Below are positions 53,646 to 64,000 of a stretch of DNA of 64,000 nucleotides, piece after piece (within the stretch, counting starts at the first letter, position 1; every line of letters starts with the position of its first letter). The DNA lies in assembly GCA_036852015.1 (NCBI GenBank), contig JAANDG010000362.1, positions 5,001 to 69,000 on the forward strand. The letters are read 5' to 3'. A program made the position numbers and the translations under genes. The stretch comes from Pelodera strongyloides (Eukaryota; Nematoda; Chromadorea; Rhabditida; Rhabditidae). The notes beneath the pieces are model-generated. The model ran no database searches and was not told where the DNA came from. It worked only from the letters and a program-made list of their open reading frames with translations.

Positions 53646-53853
53646 CATTTCAATCGCTGAAGATTTATAAAATAGTATATTTTATTTGGCTGTCCTTATT
53701 GTTTTCTACTAACATAAACCCAAGGCCAAGGCCACCAGGTCTATCTTCGCTAGTTATCCAAGTCCCTAAATTACGCTCCTTTTCGATGCTAATTACTCTC
53801 TGTTAATGAACCAATTTTCTCTCTTGCTCTCCCTCTATCTCTCTCTCTCACCC

Positions 53854-53908
<55 letters not shown>

Positions 53909-55420
53909 TCCTTTCCCACAGCAATTCCAGTCGTTCTTGCTAAATTTACCGAAGAAAATTGCAGTAATGAGAGTCAATAATGAGCATTCCTGCTTAATTT
54001 GTCTGTTTCTAACAACTACCCTAAATTTTCTACAATGACAAAATACAAACACCAAATTGGAAAAAATTAACTGAAACTGAAAAGTAAATAAATTAACTCA
54101 AAGTTAGATGGGTGTATCTGGCCGATCTGAATTTTTTTTTTGGATGAAAGCTTATATGAATAAATTTCAAAATCTATCTCACAAGATTTCCATTGTATTG
54201 TGTTAAGATTAAGTGAAAACAGTACCAATCCGATTCCGGAACGCAACGTTTTACCTACGATTTCCATCATACCATTGCCAATATTTACTGAAATTAATAA
54301 AAATTCATGTAGCATGTACATACATGCAAGTTACATTGGTTCCTTCTAGTAAGAATATTACCTGGATAATTTGTTTTAATTTCTACTTCAAACAGAAAAC
54401 CCGCCATACTCAAATTACACATATTACTTTAGTTAAATAAATAAAAATTATGGTTTGTATACTTTTACTACTCTTGAATTTTCATCGTTTAGTTTCTTTC
54501 TTTTTGTTTTTATCGCAAATTTGTCCACTCACGCTTCAAGACAAAACAATAACATTACAATTACAATGTATTTACGGAGTGGCTCGAAATTAACCAATTT
54601 TCACTTTCTTGATTAACTACTAATTAACGTTGGTAAAATTATCGTATAAATTCCATTGAGCAGTTTTCACATTGGTATTTTTTATTAACTCAGCCATTCT
54701 AATATATGTGTTTGTCGTTTTGATGATGGCTCTTTCTCGCACATTTTTTTTCGTGAGCCTGAGCTATAGCTATGGTTATTTCTAATGTTTTATCTTTATT
54801 TATTTATTATTGACTCGAAAAAGAAAACATGTGTCTTCCCGAAGCGTTGCGTTCGCAAGTTATATTTAAAGAATACATAATTATATATGTTAATGTTATA
54901 GGCTGGAAAATCTGTATTTCTAATCAAGTATGAAATATATAGTTTTTGAAAGTTTTCCGTCTCTCTCTTACCTCCACTTACCATCTAGTGCCTCAGTTGC
55001 CTATATCTCTACCGTCTCTTCTGCTCGAGCTCTCTACTTACCTTTATAATTGCATTATTTAGTCAATTAGAGAAGACTTTTTTTGAAAAAGAGAATTACA
55101 GTTTTACTCAAGTGGCAATGACAGAAAAGGGTTAAAGGATGTCGTTCGTTTAATGTCAAAACTTATTTCAAATAGGCTAAACACATATTCTAATGCTCAA
55201 GTAACGGTTCTGACTTTTTGTGGATAATTCCCTAATTTCTAATAATATCTTATTTCCTCACGCCTTCTTGTCCTCGCTAATTAACAACGTCAATTTCCTC
55301 TAATGTTCTTATGGCTAATGTGCTAATTAATGCCGCTAATGGCCTTACGGAGAGTGCAATAGTTATTATGTGAGAGGATTTCTTTTTTTTTAGATAAACC
55401 AAATTTATATTATTATAGAT
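53646..55420. repeat. Non-coding; (TC)n at 53816-53912
   Basis: Apart from the TC tract and scattered T-runs nothing is recognised. Short frames such as 54067-54321 and 54213-54440 lack any sign of coding. Confidence 0.45.
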
Positions 55421-55423
55421 TAT

Positions 55424-55581
55424 TAGGAGAGAGGAGAGGAGGAGGAGGAGGGGAGGAGAGGAGGAGGAGGAGGAGGGATTAGGATGAGAGTAGGAGGATT
55501 ATTAGATTATTATTATGAGGATTATGAGGAGGAGAGGAGGAGGAGGATGATGAGGATGATGATTATTGATTAATTATTATT

Positions 55582-55612
<31 letters not shown>

Positions 55613-55640
55613 TTATTATTCTTATTATTATTCGATTTTT
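55424..55640 (+). repeat. Purine-rich (GAG/GGA)n tract passing into (ATT)n
   Basis: GGAGGAGAGGAGG-type repeats from 55424 to about 55560, GATGAG/GATTATT transition, then (ATT)n from about 55573 to 55635. Confidence 0.9.
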
Positions 55641-56402
55641 ATTATATTATATTTTTAAATATAAAACAAGTTTGATTGATGAAAAGTCATCGGAGTCCTA
55701 TTCTGTGCGCATTTTCTATTAAAACCCCTAACGAGACGCGGCGAAATCCAATTTTATTTAATTAATTCGCTAATTCGATTAATATATACGAATTAGAGAA
55801 TTTATGGCTTTCTTTGCACATATACAACATGCACATTTCATCATTAAATCGACTTTTTATGTCATTCTCTTTCCTTTCGAAAATTATCAGAAAATATACC
55901 TCTTGGATGCTCTATTTATAAGTATAAAACAGTGTGTCTTTTTGAACGTTTATATAAGAGCTGCTACATTTCTTGAAGGTTTTAATACAAAGAAACTACG
56001 CAATTACTTACCATTTGCACTTGCATATAATATAATAATGAGTGTCTTTGAGAACATTCTTGTTTAGCACGATTTTGACACCATTTTTGGCAGTTATAGA
56101 AGAACAAACGAACGAACACGCAATCTTGCGTGGTATCATTTTGGTGTTTTCAACTTTATAAATTTTAAATAATATACTGATTTTCGCTTAATGTGAAGTC
56201 TGGGTATGCATTTTTGTAGTTGGTGAAACGCGTTCATTCTTTTCGACTTCAATAATTTTCATGTAATATTTCATGCATAAATCAGTTGTATCACCGTAAT
56301 TACCGTAGGTGTATATATGTAACTTTGCTTCTCTGTCATCTCTCATACTCGGTCATGTGTATGCCATTCACTCTTCGTCTTTCTCTGCTTTTCTCTTCTC
56401 TG

Positions 56403-56457
<55 letters not shown>

Positions 56458-58695
56458 TTCCCTCCCTTCTTGATTTCAGCAATCAGTGCTGCGTGTGTAA
56501 GTTGAAGTAATGCCTGTTGAGCGTCCTCCCGCCTAAATTAGCAATCCACTTACGTAGTGAAAGTTCTGATGAACCAATTCATTCCCAAACCGAATCTCCT
56601 CAGTATTTGTGCTTTTCGTGAATTTACCCGATTAAGTTGTCTAAGTGAATCAGTTCGACGGGATTTAGCTAGCGTTAACGGAAGGCTGTAGATGTGACTA
56701 GAGGCTTATTATAAACTTGCCGTGCAAGCGGCGTGGAAAAAACATGAAGATGACACGTTTTCACGCAGAAGCCACGCGGTTTCACACTCAAAGCAGTTGA
56801 TTTGATGAAGAGGTGGAATGTATAAGAATCTAGGGAGGCAATATGGTAATTTGTGTAATCAAACCAAATAGTCTTGACTTGTGTACCGTAACTTGAAAAA
56901 TGGAATTGGCTTCAAAGGTAGTGTCGCACTACGAAGGCCAGGCACTTAGCTCCGTCCAATCCAAACTCCAAACTACAGAAAAATAAGTAAACTCTAGATT
57001 AGGTCATAGGAAACATTGGAGCCCACTCGGCGACGACGGTTCCCGGTTTTTTTTCCGCTGAGACCATTTGGTGACCGGCTAAAAATGGTTTTCTGTAGTT
57101 TAGTCCACTTTTGGCACTGCACTATCGAGAACCATTCACCCATTGTATCTATGATTTTCGGAATAATACAATTCTTTAAGAAATTAATACAATCATCTTA
57201 CCAGACATTTTCTATCCCTTGCATTTCCCCTTGCACCCATGTCTACCATAAAGCACAAAAGTAAAATACAAAAGCCCCACTAACCCATTTACACCATTAT
57301 TCGTGTGAACTTGGCGCACTGATAAAAGTCGGCTCTAATTTGCATAAATGATGTACCTTTTCTTCGGCAACCTTTTGTGCACCATTTTCTTCTCACCTTA
57401 ATTGCGTATGTACCATTTGTCGATGGTACCTGTACCATTCGCGATTGTTTCGTTCCCACTGATAATTTGACGGCGCTTAGGTTGAAGCTCAAAGGTTTAC
57501 CGCCGGGTACTTTCTCACGGTAAAACAGCGCGCGTAAAGTTGAATTTGTAGATTATTGGGTAAATTACAGTACCCTATACCTTACAAGTCATAAACAAAG
57601 TAAGGAATTTAAAGGGAATATTTGTAGAAACATTGACAAGCTAAATGTTTGAAAGATATCTTTTGCTGAAATGATACGGTAATAGATAAATATAAAAACT
57701 GAGTTCGTCAATAGCAAATATTACCAATTGAATAGTGTTTACTAGACAGTAGTAGTCGCCTAATTAATTGCTCAGGCCCAGAACTTTGAACTGAAATTTT
57801 GCAAAACCTATATAACATAACTGTAAACAAAAGACGTTAGCAACAAAATACCTTCGGTGGATTTTTTTTTGAGTATTTAGAGTTTAGAGTGTTAATTGGT
57901 TCCATAGCTGATGCTAAAATACATACACATTCTCATACTTCTTGTTACTACTCTAGCTTTCCGAAATCTTTCAGTACCCAAGTACCCTGTCACCTAATTC
58001 CCAAAGTTTTCTCCCAGTCTTCCCCCTACTAGTTCCCACACCTTCCCCCACCAACCATACCCTCCCCACACCCTATAATTTTCATTTCAACTTTTGATTT
58101 ATTCGGTCACCCCCCTAATTACAAGAACGCAAAATCAAAAAGTTGGAAACTCATCGCTGTGTCGCCAATGGAATATAAATATAGCCCGCTTGTGTGTGTA
58201 TGGAGCTGTGAAATGAGGCGAACCGCGAATTAAGAGACAACTCGGAAAGTGGTTTTTTTGGTGGGAGTTTTGAGAGCCCTGGGAAAGAGACATATGCAAA
58301 TATTACTGGGAGCCCATGCCGTAAAGTTGAACTTGTTAGATAATTACGTCAATTACAGTAACCAATTAACCATATAAAGCAATCCATTTGTCAAATTGGG
58401 TCAAATTCCATAGTAGTTCGTTAGCATTCGCACCCAGGAATTGTGCTGCCACGAGTCTATCCAAGTTAAATATTTATTACAGGTTCTTGTAGCTCCGCCC
58501 CTTTTCTAAATTTGAACTCTGAGTGAATTTGAAGGACAAGAGTTCCGTTTTGTGACTCCGCCTACACTGAATAGTTGCCACTTTAAAACTTGTAACTTAT
58601 CGATTGTTTTACTTTTATGGTATTTTTTTCGTCAATATTATGACAGAATTCTTTAAATGTTGTAAAATATTGTTTGGATGAGTCACAAATTAAAT
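55641..58695. other. Non-coding; (TC)n at 56405-56453 and GTGCAAGCGG motif at 56716
   Basis: Searched for splice-bounded exons without success. A Cys/Arg/Lys-rich minus-strand frame (57289-57492) was considered and not adopted. The 58500-58680 segment is A+T-rich with no structure. Confidence 0.4.
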
Positions 58696-58696
58696 T

Positions 58697-58842
58697 TTAA
58701 AGTGGAATGACATGTGGTTTGTGGTGGGCAACGGCATGCCATGTACTATATGCAAATTATGTTCTTTCGTGTAAGCCATGTAATACATGGGAAATGCAGT
58801 CGTCCATCACACCTTTCAAAGTCACGTGTCACACCGCTCTAA
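58697..58842. mobile_element. MITE R9 copy e (146 bp)
   Basis: TTAAAGTGGAATGACATGTGG at the left and CACGTGTCACACCGCTCTAA at the right. Confidence 0.8.
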
Positions 58843-58856
58843 CCTTGCCACAACAC

Positions 58857-58932
58857 TTATGCATGCGGGCATTGAACCACGGTCGGTTTGGTATGAGTTG
58901 GGACCCTTATCCACTCGGCCACAGTGAGCACG
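58857..58932 (-). repeat. tRNA-like sequence (minus strand)
   Basis: The minus strand reads GTGGCCGAGTGGATAAGGG (A box like that of tRNA-Ser/Leu) and, about 35 bases later, GGTTCAATGCC (B box with one change). No cloverleaf closes. It lies 15 bases after an R9 MITE. Confidence 0.45.
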
Positions 58933-59707
58933 GTTTTGTGAAATCAATATACAACTATGTATACCTTTTGTTCTGTTTAATGGTCATTTCCATCATGGGT
59001 AAACCCCATTAGCGACTAATTGATTAATGCAATTTAGCACGGTTCGCTGGACTGGGTAATTTTTCGAGAGCGAAATCGCTGCCTAATGAATTTAATTGTT
59101 TGAGACGAACGGGGAAAACATTTTCGATATAATATACATTATTTGACAATGGGTTTTGGCGTTTTTCATGAATTTATGTCTATGTCCTATACACTACACC
59201 AGATACATCAAGCCAACGTTTCATATGAAAACATTGTATTTCGCCTGTTACTTTTGTCGTTATATGAATCGATAGCTATATGAACTTGTCTATCTAATTT
59301 AAATTTAGCTAATATTTTCGAAATCTTTTGCTTTTGAAACGTTTCGCTTTTGGCTTGCGTGAGAATTTGTTAAACTTTGATGTATACTATTAGTTCACGT
59401 TTACTTTACGTATTTCATTATACTTACGTACTCTTGCTGGTCCACCTTGAAGTTTACTTCTACCTTTTATGGTCTCATTGCACAGTTTAGTAACTTTTTA
59501 GTATCAATCCACTATCCCTTACCGTAGAATTGAGTAAGAATAATATCTTCTTTATTTACTTAGACATAGCGCTTGGAAAGTTTGTATTCGTAGTTTGTAT
59601 TCTCCCTAAAAGTGTAATCATTTCACCGTTTGTGCGTATTAATCGATTGTTTGTTTGATTGTTTGACGACAAGTTTTCGCTGTCAACCTTGTTGAGGCGC
59701 CATGGTC

Positions 59708-59768
59708 TAACTAAGCCTAAGCCTAAGCCTAAGCCCAAGCCTAAGCCCAAGCCTAATCTTAACCTAAG
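59708..59768 (-). repeat. Interstitial nematode telomere-type repeat
   Basis: CTAAGCCTAAGCCTAAGCCT, then CCAAGC variants and CTTAACCTAAGC. On the minus strand this is a degenerate (TTAGGC)n, the telomere unit of nematodes such as C. elegans. It creates the Gly-Leu frame seen on the minus strand. Confidence 0.85.
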
Positions 59769-59927
59769 CTAAAGCGAATCGATCTAAGCGTATAATGTCC
59801 GAGCGGCCTTCTCAATAAGCTTAAGTGTTATTACAACATTTTGATTTGCGTCAACCAGAGTCACCTTTGCGATTTCACGCCCTACCACCTTTATGTGCAC
59901 CCCGTTGTTCAAAGAGACGTTATTCCC

Positions 59928-59974
59928 TTCCCTCCCTTCCCTCCCTTCTTCTCTCTCTTTCTCTATCTCTTTCT

Positions 59975-60006
<32 letters not shown>

Positions 60007-60062
60007 CTCTCTCACTCTCTCTCTCTCTCTCTCTCTTTCACTCTCTCTCTCTCCCTCTCTCG
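59928..60062 (+). repeat. (CCCTT)n then (TC)n simple repeat
   Basis: CCCTCCCTTCCCTCCCTTC followed by about 110 bases of CTCTCT. Confidence 0.95.
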
Positions 60063-60179
60063 GCAATTTTATTCCATTTCACCAACGAATTAACGCATTA
60101 CCGTGTGGAAATTAAGCGGAAAATACACAGAGATTTGACCCCAAACATTGTGAAACTGTGGGCATATTTCAAGGTGACT

Positions 60180-60541
60180 TATTGATTGAATTTAATTGGT
60201 GAGATATGAACTATTGATTTTTAATCGGTCGAAACACTTCTCCCGCTTTCTAAATATAAACGCTATTGTAGATAAAAATGAGGAAAAGGCATACAGAACA
60301 TACAGCTATATATTTGGTCCCTAGTACGAAGCGCGGGGTCTTAGGGTTCCCTTTGGTTGAAGTTCTTTATTTGTATTGATTGTTAACCAATAAACCGTTA
60401 TTATATTATGAGACATAAATACAATACGTAGGTCCATATATAAGTTAGGATTCCTTATACGGAAATGATAAAGAGTGACGCAATCAAGCCCTCGATTCCC
60501 TGCTTTACTTTGTATTACCTAGTTCATCTATGCAAAGTCCC
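60180..60541. other. No recognisable feature
   Basis: A+T-rich, no repeat or exon seen. Confidence 0.35.
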
Positions 60542-60641
60542 CCACAAGCCTTAAAGTTCCCTAGCTGGCTAAGGTCCTAAGACCCTGAGTTCCACAAGCC
60601 TTAAAGTTCCTTAACTGGCTAAGGTCCTAACACCCTAACTG
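60542..60641 (+). repeat. Two tandem 50-bp units
   Basis: CCACAAGCCTTAAAGTTCC ... TGGCTAAGGTCCTAA begins at 60542 and again at 60592 with few changes. Confidence 0.85.
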
Positions 60642-60705
60642 ATTACCCACATCCCCTTTTCCTAGTTACTGCTGCGCCCTGTGCACCCCCGGTTACTTCG
60701 CTTAT

Positions 60706-60917
60706 TCAATTTGCTCGCATGTAGTTATGATAATTTTCATGAAATTGGGCGCTTCCGTGCCTCTCTCGGCTTCGGGCAATTCCGAAATGAATTTTCTCAT
60801 TCGGCACCCGAGTTACCGTAGTTTCACCGGGGGGCGGTGCTTGTTGTAGCGCGTCTTCATCAACATAATCATCATCATCGCGCCTTTCATCAAATCGGCA
60901 AATTTGTACCCTTTGAG
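60706..60917 (-). CDS. Candidate terminal exon, acidic/proline-containing protein
   Basis: The minus-strand frame upstream of the TGA at 60708-60706 encodes VQICRFDERRDDDDYVDEDA, then APPPGETTVTRVPNEKIHFG and a polar tail. Composition is varied and clearly unlike the flanking simple repeat. The likely acceptor is CTCAAAG at about 60917, weaker than the usual TTTTCAG, directly after an (AG)n/(TC)n tract. No upstream exon was found, and no family is recognised. Confidence 0.35.
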
Positions 60918-60988
60918 AGAGAGAGAGAGAGATAGAGAGAGGGGAGAGTGAGAGAGAGAGAGAGCAAGCGAGAGAAGAGAGAGAGAAG
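60914..60988 (-). repeat. (AG)n simple repeat
   Basis: GAGAGA tract interrupted by GATA and GCAAGC. It adjoins the candidate exon at 60706-60917. Confidence 0.95.
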
Positions 60989-61077
60989 AGAGTCATCATC
61001 TCATCAACCAAATATAAATTATGGCCCTTCGAGCGGTGCGAATCGACGCAAAACTTAGTGAGCTGTAAAGTCGCCAA

Positions 61078-61890
61078 AGCCTGGAATTATATACGACACG
61101 TCCTGTTTTTTTTTAATGGAAAACATTGCTTGGCTAAAGCTCTACGGTATTTTACGTTTTGAGATGTGCTTTTAGAATGAAAGAATTTAACCATGGAAAG
61201 TAACCAAAAACTACAATTTTGTCAATTGGGAACCATATGTACTTATAGGAAATGTAGACTTGTGTACGAACGCCTGTTCTCGTATTTTTGAGGTTTTTAG
61301 AAAACCCTCCCCGCCTGGTTACTATATTCATTTTTGTTGAATATAGCATATCGATTAGGTGCAAACATTGAGCTTCTGCAAGTATTGAAATAATTTTTAT
61401 ATTCAGATATTCAGGATGTTCTTTTTTTAACTGTACGTGGCTTCCCAAACATGCTGTAGCTAGAACAAACACAGTTATAAGAAAATTAGGCGTGCGTATC
61501 ATATAATAGACGTGTATGCAGTATGTATAATCTACAGTCAATTTCCCGCTTAATTGCCTGCGTTCGGGTGGCGCCAGATTCAAATTTCACTTATGAGAGC
61601 GAATTGTACGGTATGATTGCGGCTGATTAGGAAATGACCCGCGTTGTTCATGAGAAACTGTAGTATAATGGCGAGATGAATCTTTTGCAGCAATTGTATA
61701 TAGTATGTATTCAACGAATTTTCCAATATAAACTTCTAAAAATAAACTTTTTATAAGGTATATCATAGGCCTTATCTTGAAAATCTTTAACATCTTGTAC
61801 CTCCAGCATCTCTCATTTCCTCATTGATGGTATTCCTTGTTATCGTTACGCTTTGTTATCTGCGTCATTTTGACCTAACGTATTGTTCGT
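61078..61890. other. No supported gene
   Basis: The 143-codon minus-strand frame (61152-61583) has mixed hydrophobic composition without motif, signal or splice context. It could be real, but nothing supports it. Confidence 0.35.
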
Positions 61891-62398
61891 TTAAAGGGTC
61901 AGGCCCACCGATATAAACCAATATTTATTATTTGTTCATAATTCATAAAAAGAGTATTTATTATAATATATACAGACTAAATATTATTCAGTTTTACCAC
62001 GGGGAAGTTTTTCCGGTGAGCTTTCCTTACGGAAGGTATCGTAGTGTCGTCTTTGTTTAAAGGTGTATGCATCGGGAAATGCCTCGTTGTCTGCACTCTC
62101 ATGTGCATATATGTGTCTTCTTACGCTGGTGCCTCTTTATGCAGCATACTCTCTCGTGTTTCGTCGCAGGACTAAAATGAGCAAGCCATTACGGTACTAT
62201 GGAGATGTTTTAACTTCCTTAAAAATGTTTTAACTTTCTTTCACCCAAGGCTTGTCTACGGTACCTTCCGTAAGGAAACCTCACCGAAAAAACTTCCCCA
62301 TGGTAAAACTTAATACTATTTAGTTTGTAAATATTATAATAATTACCCTTTTTATGAATAATGAACAAATAATAAATATAGGTTTATATCGGTGGGCA
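61891..62398. mobile_element. MITE related to R5 (TTAAAGGGTCAGGCCCACCG end)
   Basis: Left TTAAAGGGTCAGGCCCACCG then ATATAAACC-x-ATATTTATTATTTG. The right end CAAATAATAAATATAGGTTT-ATATCGGTGGGC lacks the last bases, where an R9 element abuts. TTACCACGGGGAAG/CTTCCCCATGGTAA and CCTTACGGAAGGTA/TACCTTCCGTAAGG pair within. Confidence 0.8.
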
Positions 62399-62399
62399 G

Positions 62400-62572
62400 T
62401 ATGTGTATGGCACGTGGTTTTGAATTATATGCTGCACAACTACATGTAAAGTATACAATCACTAAGCTCTTTTGGGTATCTTCGACAAATTATGGAACAA
62501 AATGTGCACCTAATACATGAGAGAATGCAGTTGTGCAGCATAGCTTCAAAACCACGTTTCCTACCGCTTTAA
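62400..62572. mobile_element. MITE R9 copy f
   Basis: Left end GTATGGCACGTGGTTTTGAA (TTAAAGCG lost at the junction with the preceding element), right end TTCAAAACCACGTTTCCTACCGCTTTAA. Confidence 0.75.
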
Positions 62573-62604
62573 CGTAATTTTTGCAATAATTTCAATCTTT
62601 TCAG

Positions 62605-62677
62605 AATATCTCCTAACGCTGAAGTCCTCAAATCCGAAGTAATCGTCTCCCGCGGTGTGGCCCAATTAACTCAGTAC
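62605..62677 (+). CDS. Candidate internal exon, unknown protein
   Basis: Acceptor TCTTTTCAG and donor GTAAGT are both close to nematode consensus. Between them one frame is open: ISPNAEVLKSEVIVSRGVAQ followed by LTQY. It is 73 bp long. The partner exons would lie to either side and were not found before the R9 MITE on the left or in the remaining 1.3 kb on the right. Confidence 0.4.
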
Positions 62678-62689
62678 GTAAGTGGTAGA

Positions 62690-62775
62690 TTGTTGGCCCG
62701 GGGCCTCATTTTGGGCGCATTGGGCCCTAACGGCCTTCTTGTTGGGACCAATGCCCCGGACCAACAATTAGCTAA
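62690..62775. repeat. Inverted repeat ATTGTTGGCCCGGGG / CCCCGGACCAACAAT
   Basis: Arms of about 15 bp with one mismatch around 62691-62705 and 62755-62769, with GGGCCC and TTGTTGGGACC between them. It gives a spurious Gly/Leu-rich open frame. Confidence 0.7.
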
Positions 62776-62779
62776 TTCA

Positions 62780-64000
62780 TTCACCTCTACTGCTCGCTTT
62801 ATTCGATTAAACGCGCTTGGTCTAGGCGGAGCGGAACCTTGGCGGCGAACTCACGCTCTGTCATGCTCGTTATGGCATTCCTCGCTCTTTGTGGATTTAG
62901 TTAGCCTTACCTAACTGTTAGATCAAATAGCTGCCTTTACATAGTCTAATGCCTTTGCTAAGATCTTTTTTACGTAATAAGTAATAAGTTATTAACTTTA
63001 CCTATTTACCGCCGTCTTTGTTACGTACTGCATGACTGTTATTCACCCTTGCTAAATATTCTAATTACTGATTTTCATGATTATTCATTGATTAATTGAT
63101 AAGGGAGGTTCTTTAAAAAAAATCGACGTTAATAGGACAGGGTGTTTCATGTGGCGCGTAGTAGAAAGATGCATACTCGTGTACTTCTTCGTTCTCTTAT
63201 TCAAGTATACGTATACCGGTATACCAAGTACTTCTAACTTCTAGTAAACAAAATTCCTTTAGCTAAAAAATCCGGTAACGACACATTTCGCAAAAAAAAC
63301 TTTAGAAAACCGATCATCTCGTAATTCATTGCTGTCTCAGGCAACTTTCTGATACTTTTTTTTACTGTATCTTTATCAACTTCAGCTAATCAATAAATAT
63401 AATCGATAAATGTAAAAAAAGAAGATAAACACCAAAGGGTTGGCACCTAGGCCACGCCCCACTTCGTATTGGGGGCCCCCTCTCTCATTAGTAGGCGGTG
63501 CCAGAGCCCTGTCAAGACAGCCGCCCCGCTCTACCGTAAGAATTTCTCCCGGGAGACCAAAGAGATGGGCGCCTCATAATTTTTTATAAGCCACGCCCAC
63601 TTTTGTTGCTCGCTTATCATTTTGATAGCAAGATAAGCTTTGGAACTCTGCTTATTTGTTTTCATATTTTAAGATATGATTTCGTTCTTGGAGAAATTAC
63701 CCGTGTATGTTTTAGGAATTGGGGTTTGCGTTGTGTGCTTGAATACGCTAACAAGATAGTGTTTTAATCGTGCGGTAAGGAAACTTGTTTCTGTATTCCG
63801 TGGTCTTTACTCTTGTTTTATTGGTTACTTACCTACAGATAACAGATATGTGACAAACTTTTTGGCCCCTTTTTAATCAAGGGAACAGTGCACTGTAGCA
63901 ATATGCAATATTATCGTTTGTTTCAGAAGCCTAGTTTACACAGGGTAAAACTAACTAATTTTCCATATAATTAAACTATGCTCTACTGCCTTTACGTTTG
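62780..64000. other. No supported gene
   Basis: A GC-richer block at 63450-63600 contains two GCCACGCCC(A/C)CTT boxes in the same orientation (63451, 63591) and CTCCCGGGAG at 63547. The rest is A+T-rich, and no exon is identified up to the window end. Confidence 0.4.

Noticed and set aside
57289..57492. Minus-strand frame with Cys and basic residues (WCTKGCRRKG)
   Set aside because: No signal peptide, no splice sites, no regular Cys spacing; probably chance.
60085..60173. Possible exon ending KIHRDLTPNIVKLWAYFK before GTGACT
   Set aside because: The end looks exon-like, but no T-rich acceptor was found and the frame runs back into a TC tract; too weak to list.
61152..61583. 143-codon minus-strand frame as a gene
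   Set aside because: Length alone is modest for A+T-rich DNA, and no motif, splice site or similarity supports it.
62657..62914. Gly/Leu-rich open frame of 85 codons
   Set aside because: It covers an inverted repeat and overlaps the better-supported splice donor at 62678.

Overview
This is a eukaryotic, A+T-rich, repeat-dense genomic window that most likely comes from a nematode, probably rhabditid and Caenorhabditis-like. The support is: introns as short as 61 bp, T-rich TTTTCAG/TTTTTAG splice acceptors, solitary F-box exons, a tract of degenerate TTAGGC-type (nematode telomere) hexamers at about 59.7 kb, and a very high load of TTAA-bounded MITE-like inverted-repeat elements. No rRNA, CRISPR or prokaryotic feature is present.

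Layout. 1-5.8 kb: two Ty3/gypsy-type LTR retrotransposon remnants (A, cut by the window edge and frameshifted; B, an intact protease-RT-RNase H-integrase ORF without gag or 5' LTR) with three LTRs. They have landed in an exon of a minus-strand WD40-repeat gene (5.7-6.8 kb). Element B is bracketed by an identical 154-bp direct repeat. 7-19.6 kb: MITE-like elements, a tRNA-Glu-derived pseudogene, an inverted pair of F-box exons (9.5 kb intact, 11.8 kb broken), GC-rich hairpins and nested palindromes.

20.4-41.6 kb holds the main protein-coding content: three copies of one unrecognised multi-exon gene family. Gene 1 (+, 20460-25022), gene 2 (-, 36179-38394 plus a possible upstream exon) and gene 3 (+, 27666-34593) share exon boundaries, phases and a short last exon reading M-I/V-x-S-V-D-x-L-C. 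Genes 1 and 2 carry a Cys/His zinc-binding module resembling a B-box; gene 3 lacks it and instead has extra N-terminal coiled-coil exons; gene 2 has two LC8-type 'QT' motifs. Their introns are full of MITEs and a truncated LINE.

41.7-64 kb is mostly non-coding: a palindromic element with hammerhead-ribozyme-like cores (a second element with the same core lies at 32.0-32.4 kb), minisatellites, many (TC)n/(AG)n tracts, more MITEs including a 481-bp near-perfect palindrome at 53.2-53.6 kb, and two isolated candidate exons (60.7 and 62.6 kb).

All functional calls rest on reading motifs, splice sites and repeats by eye; no database search was possible. The gene models for family members 1 and 3 are well supported because every exon joins in frame with plausible splice sites.
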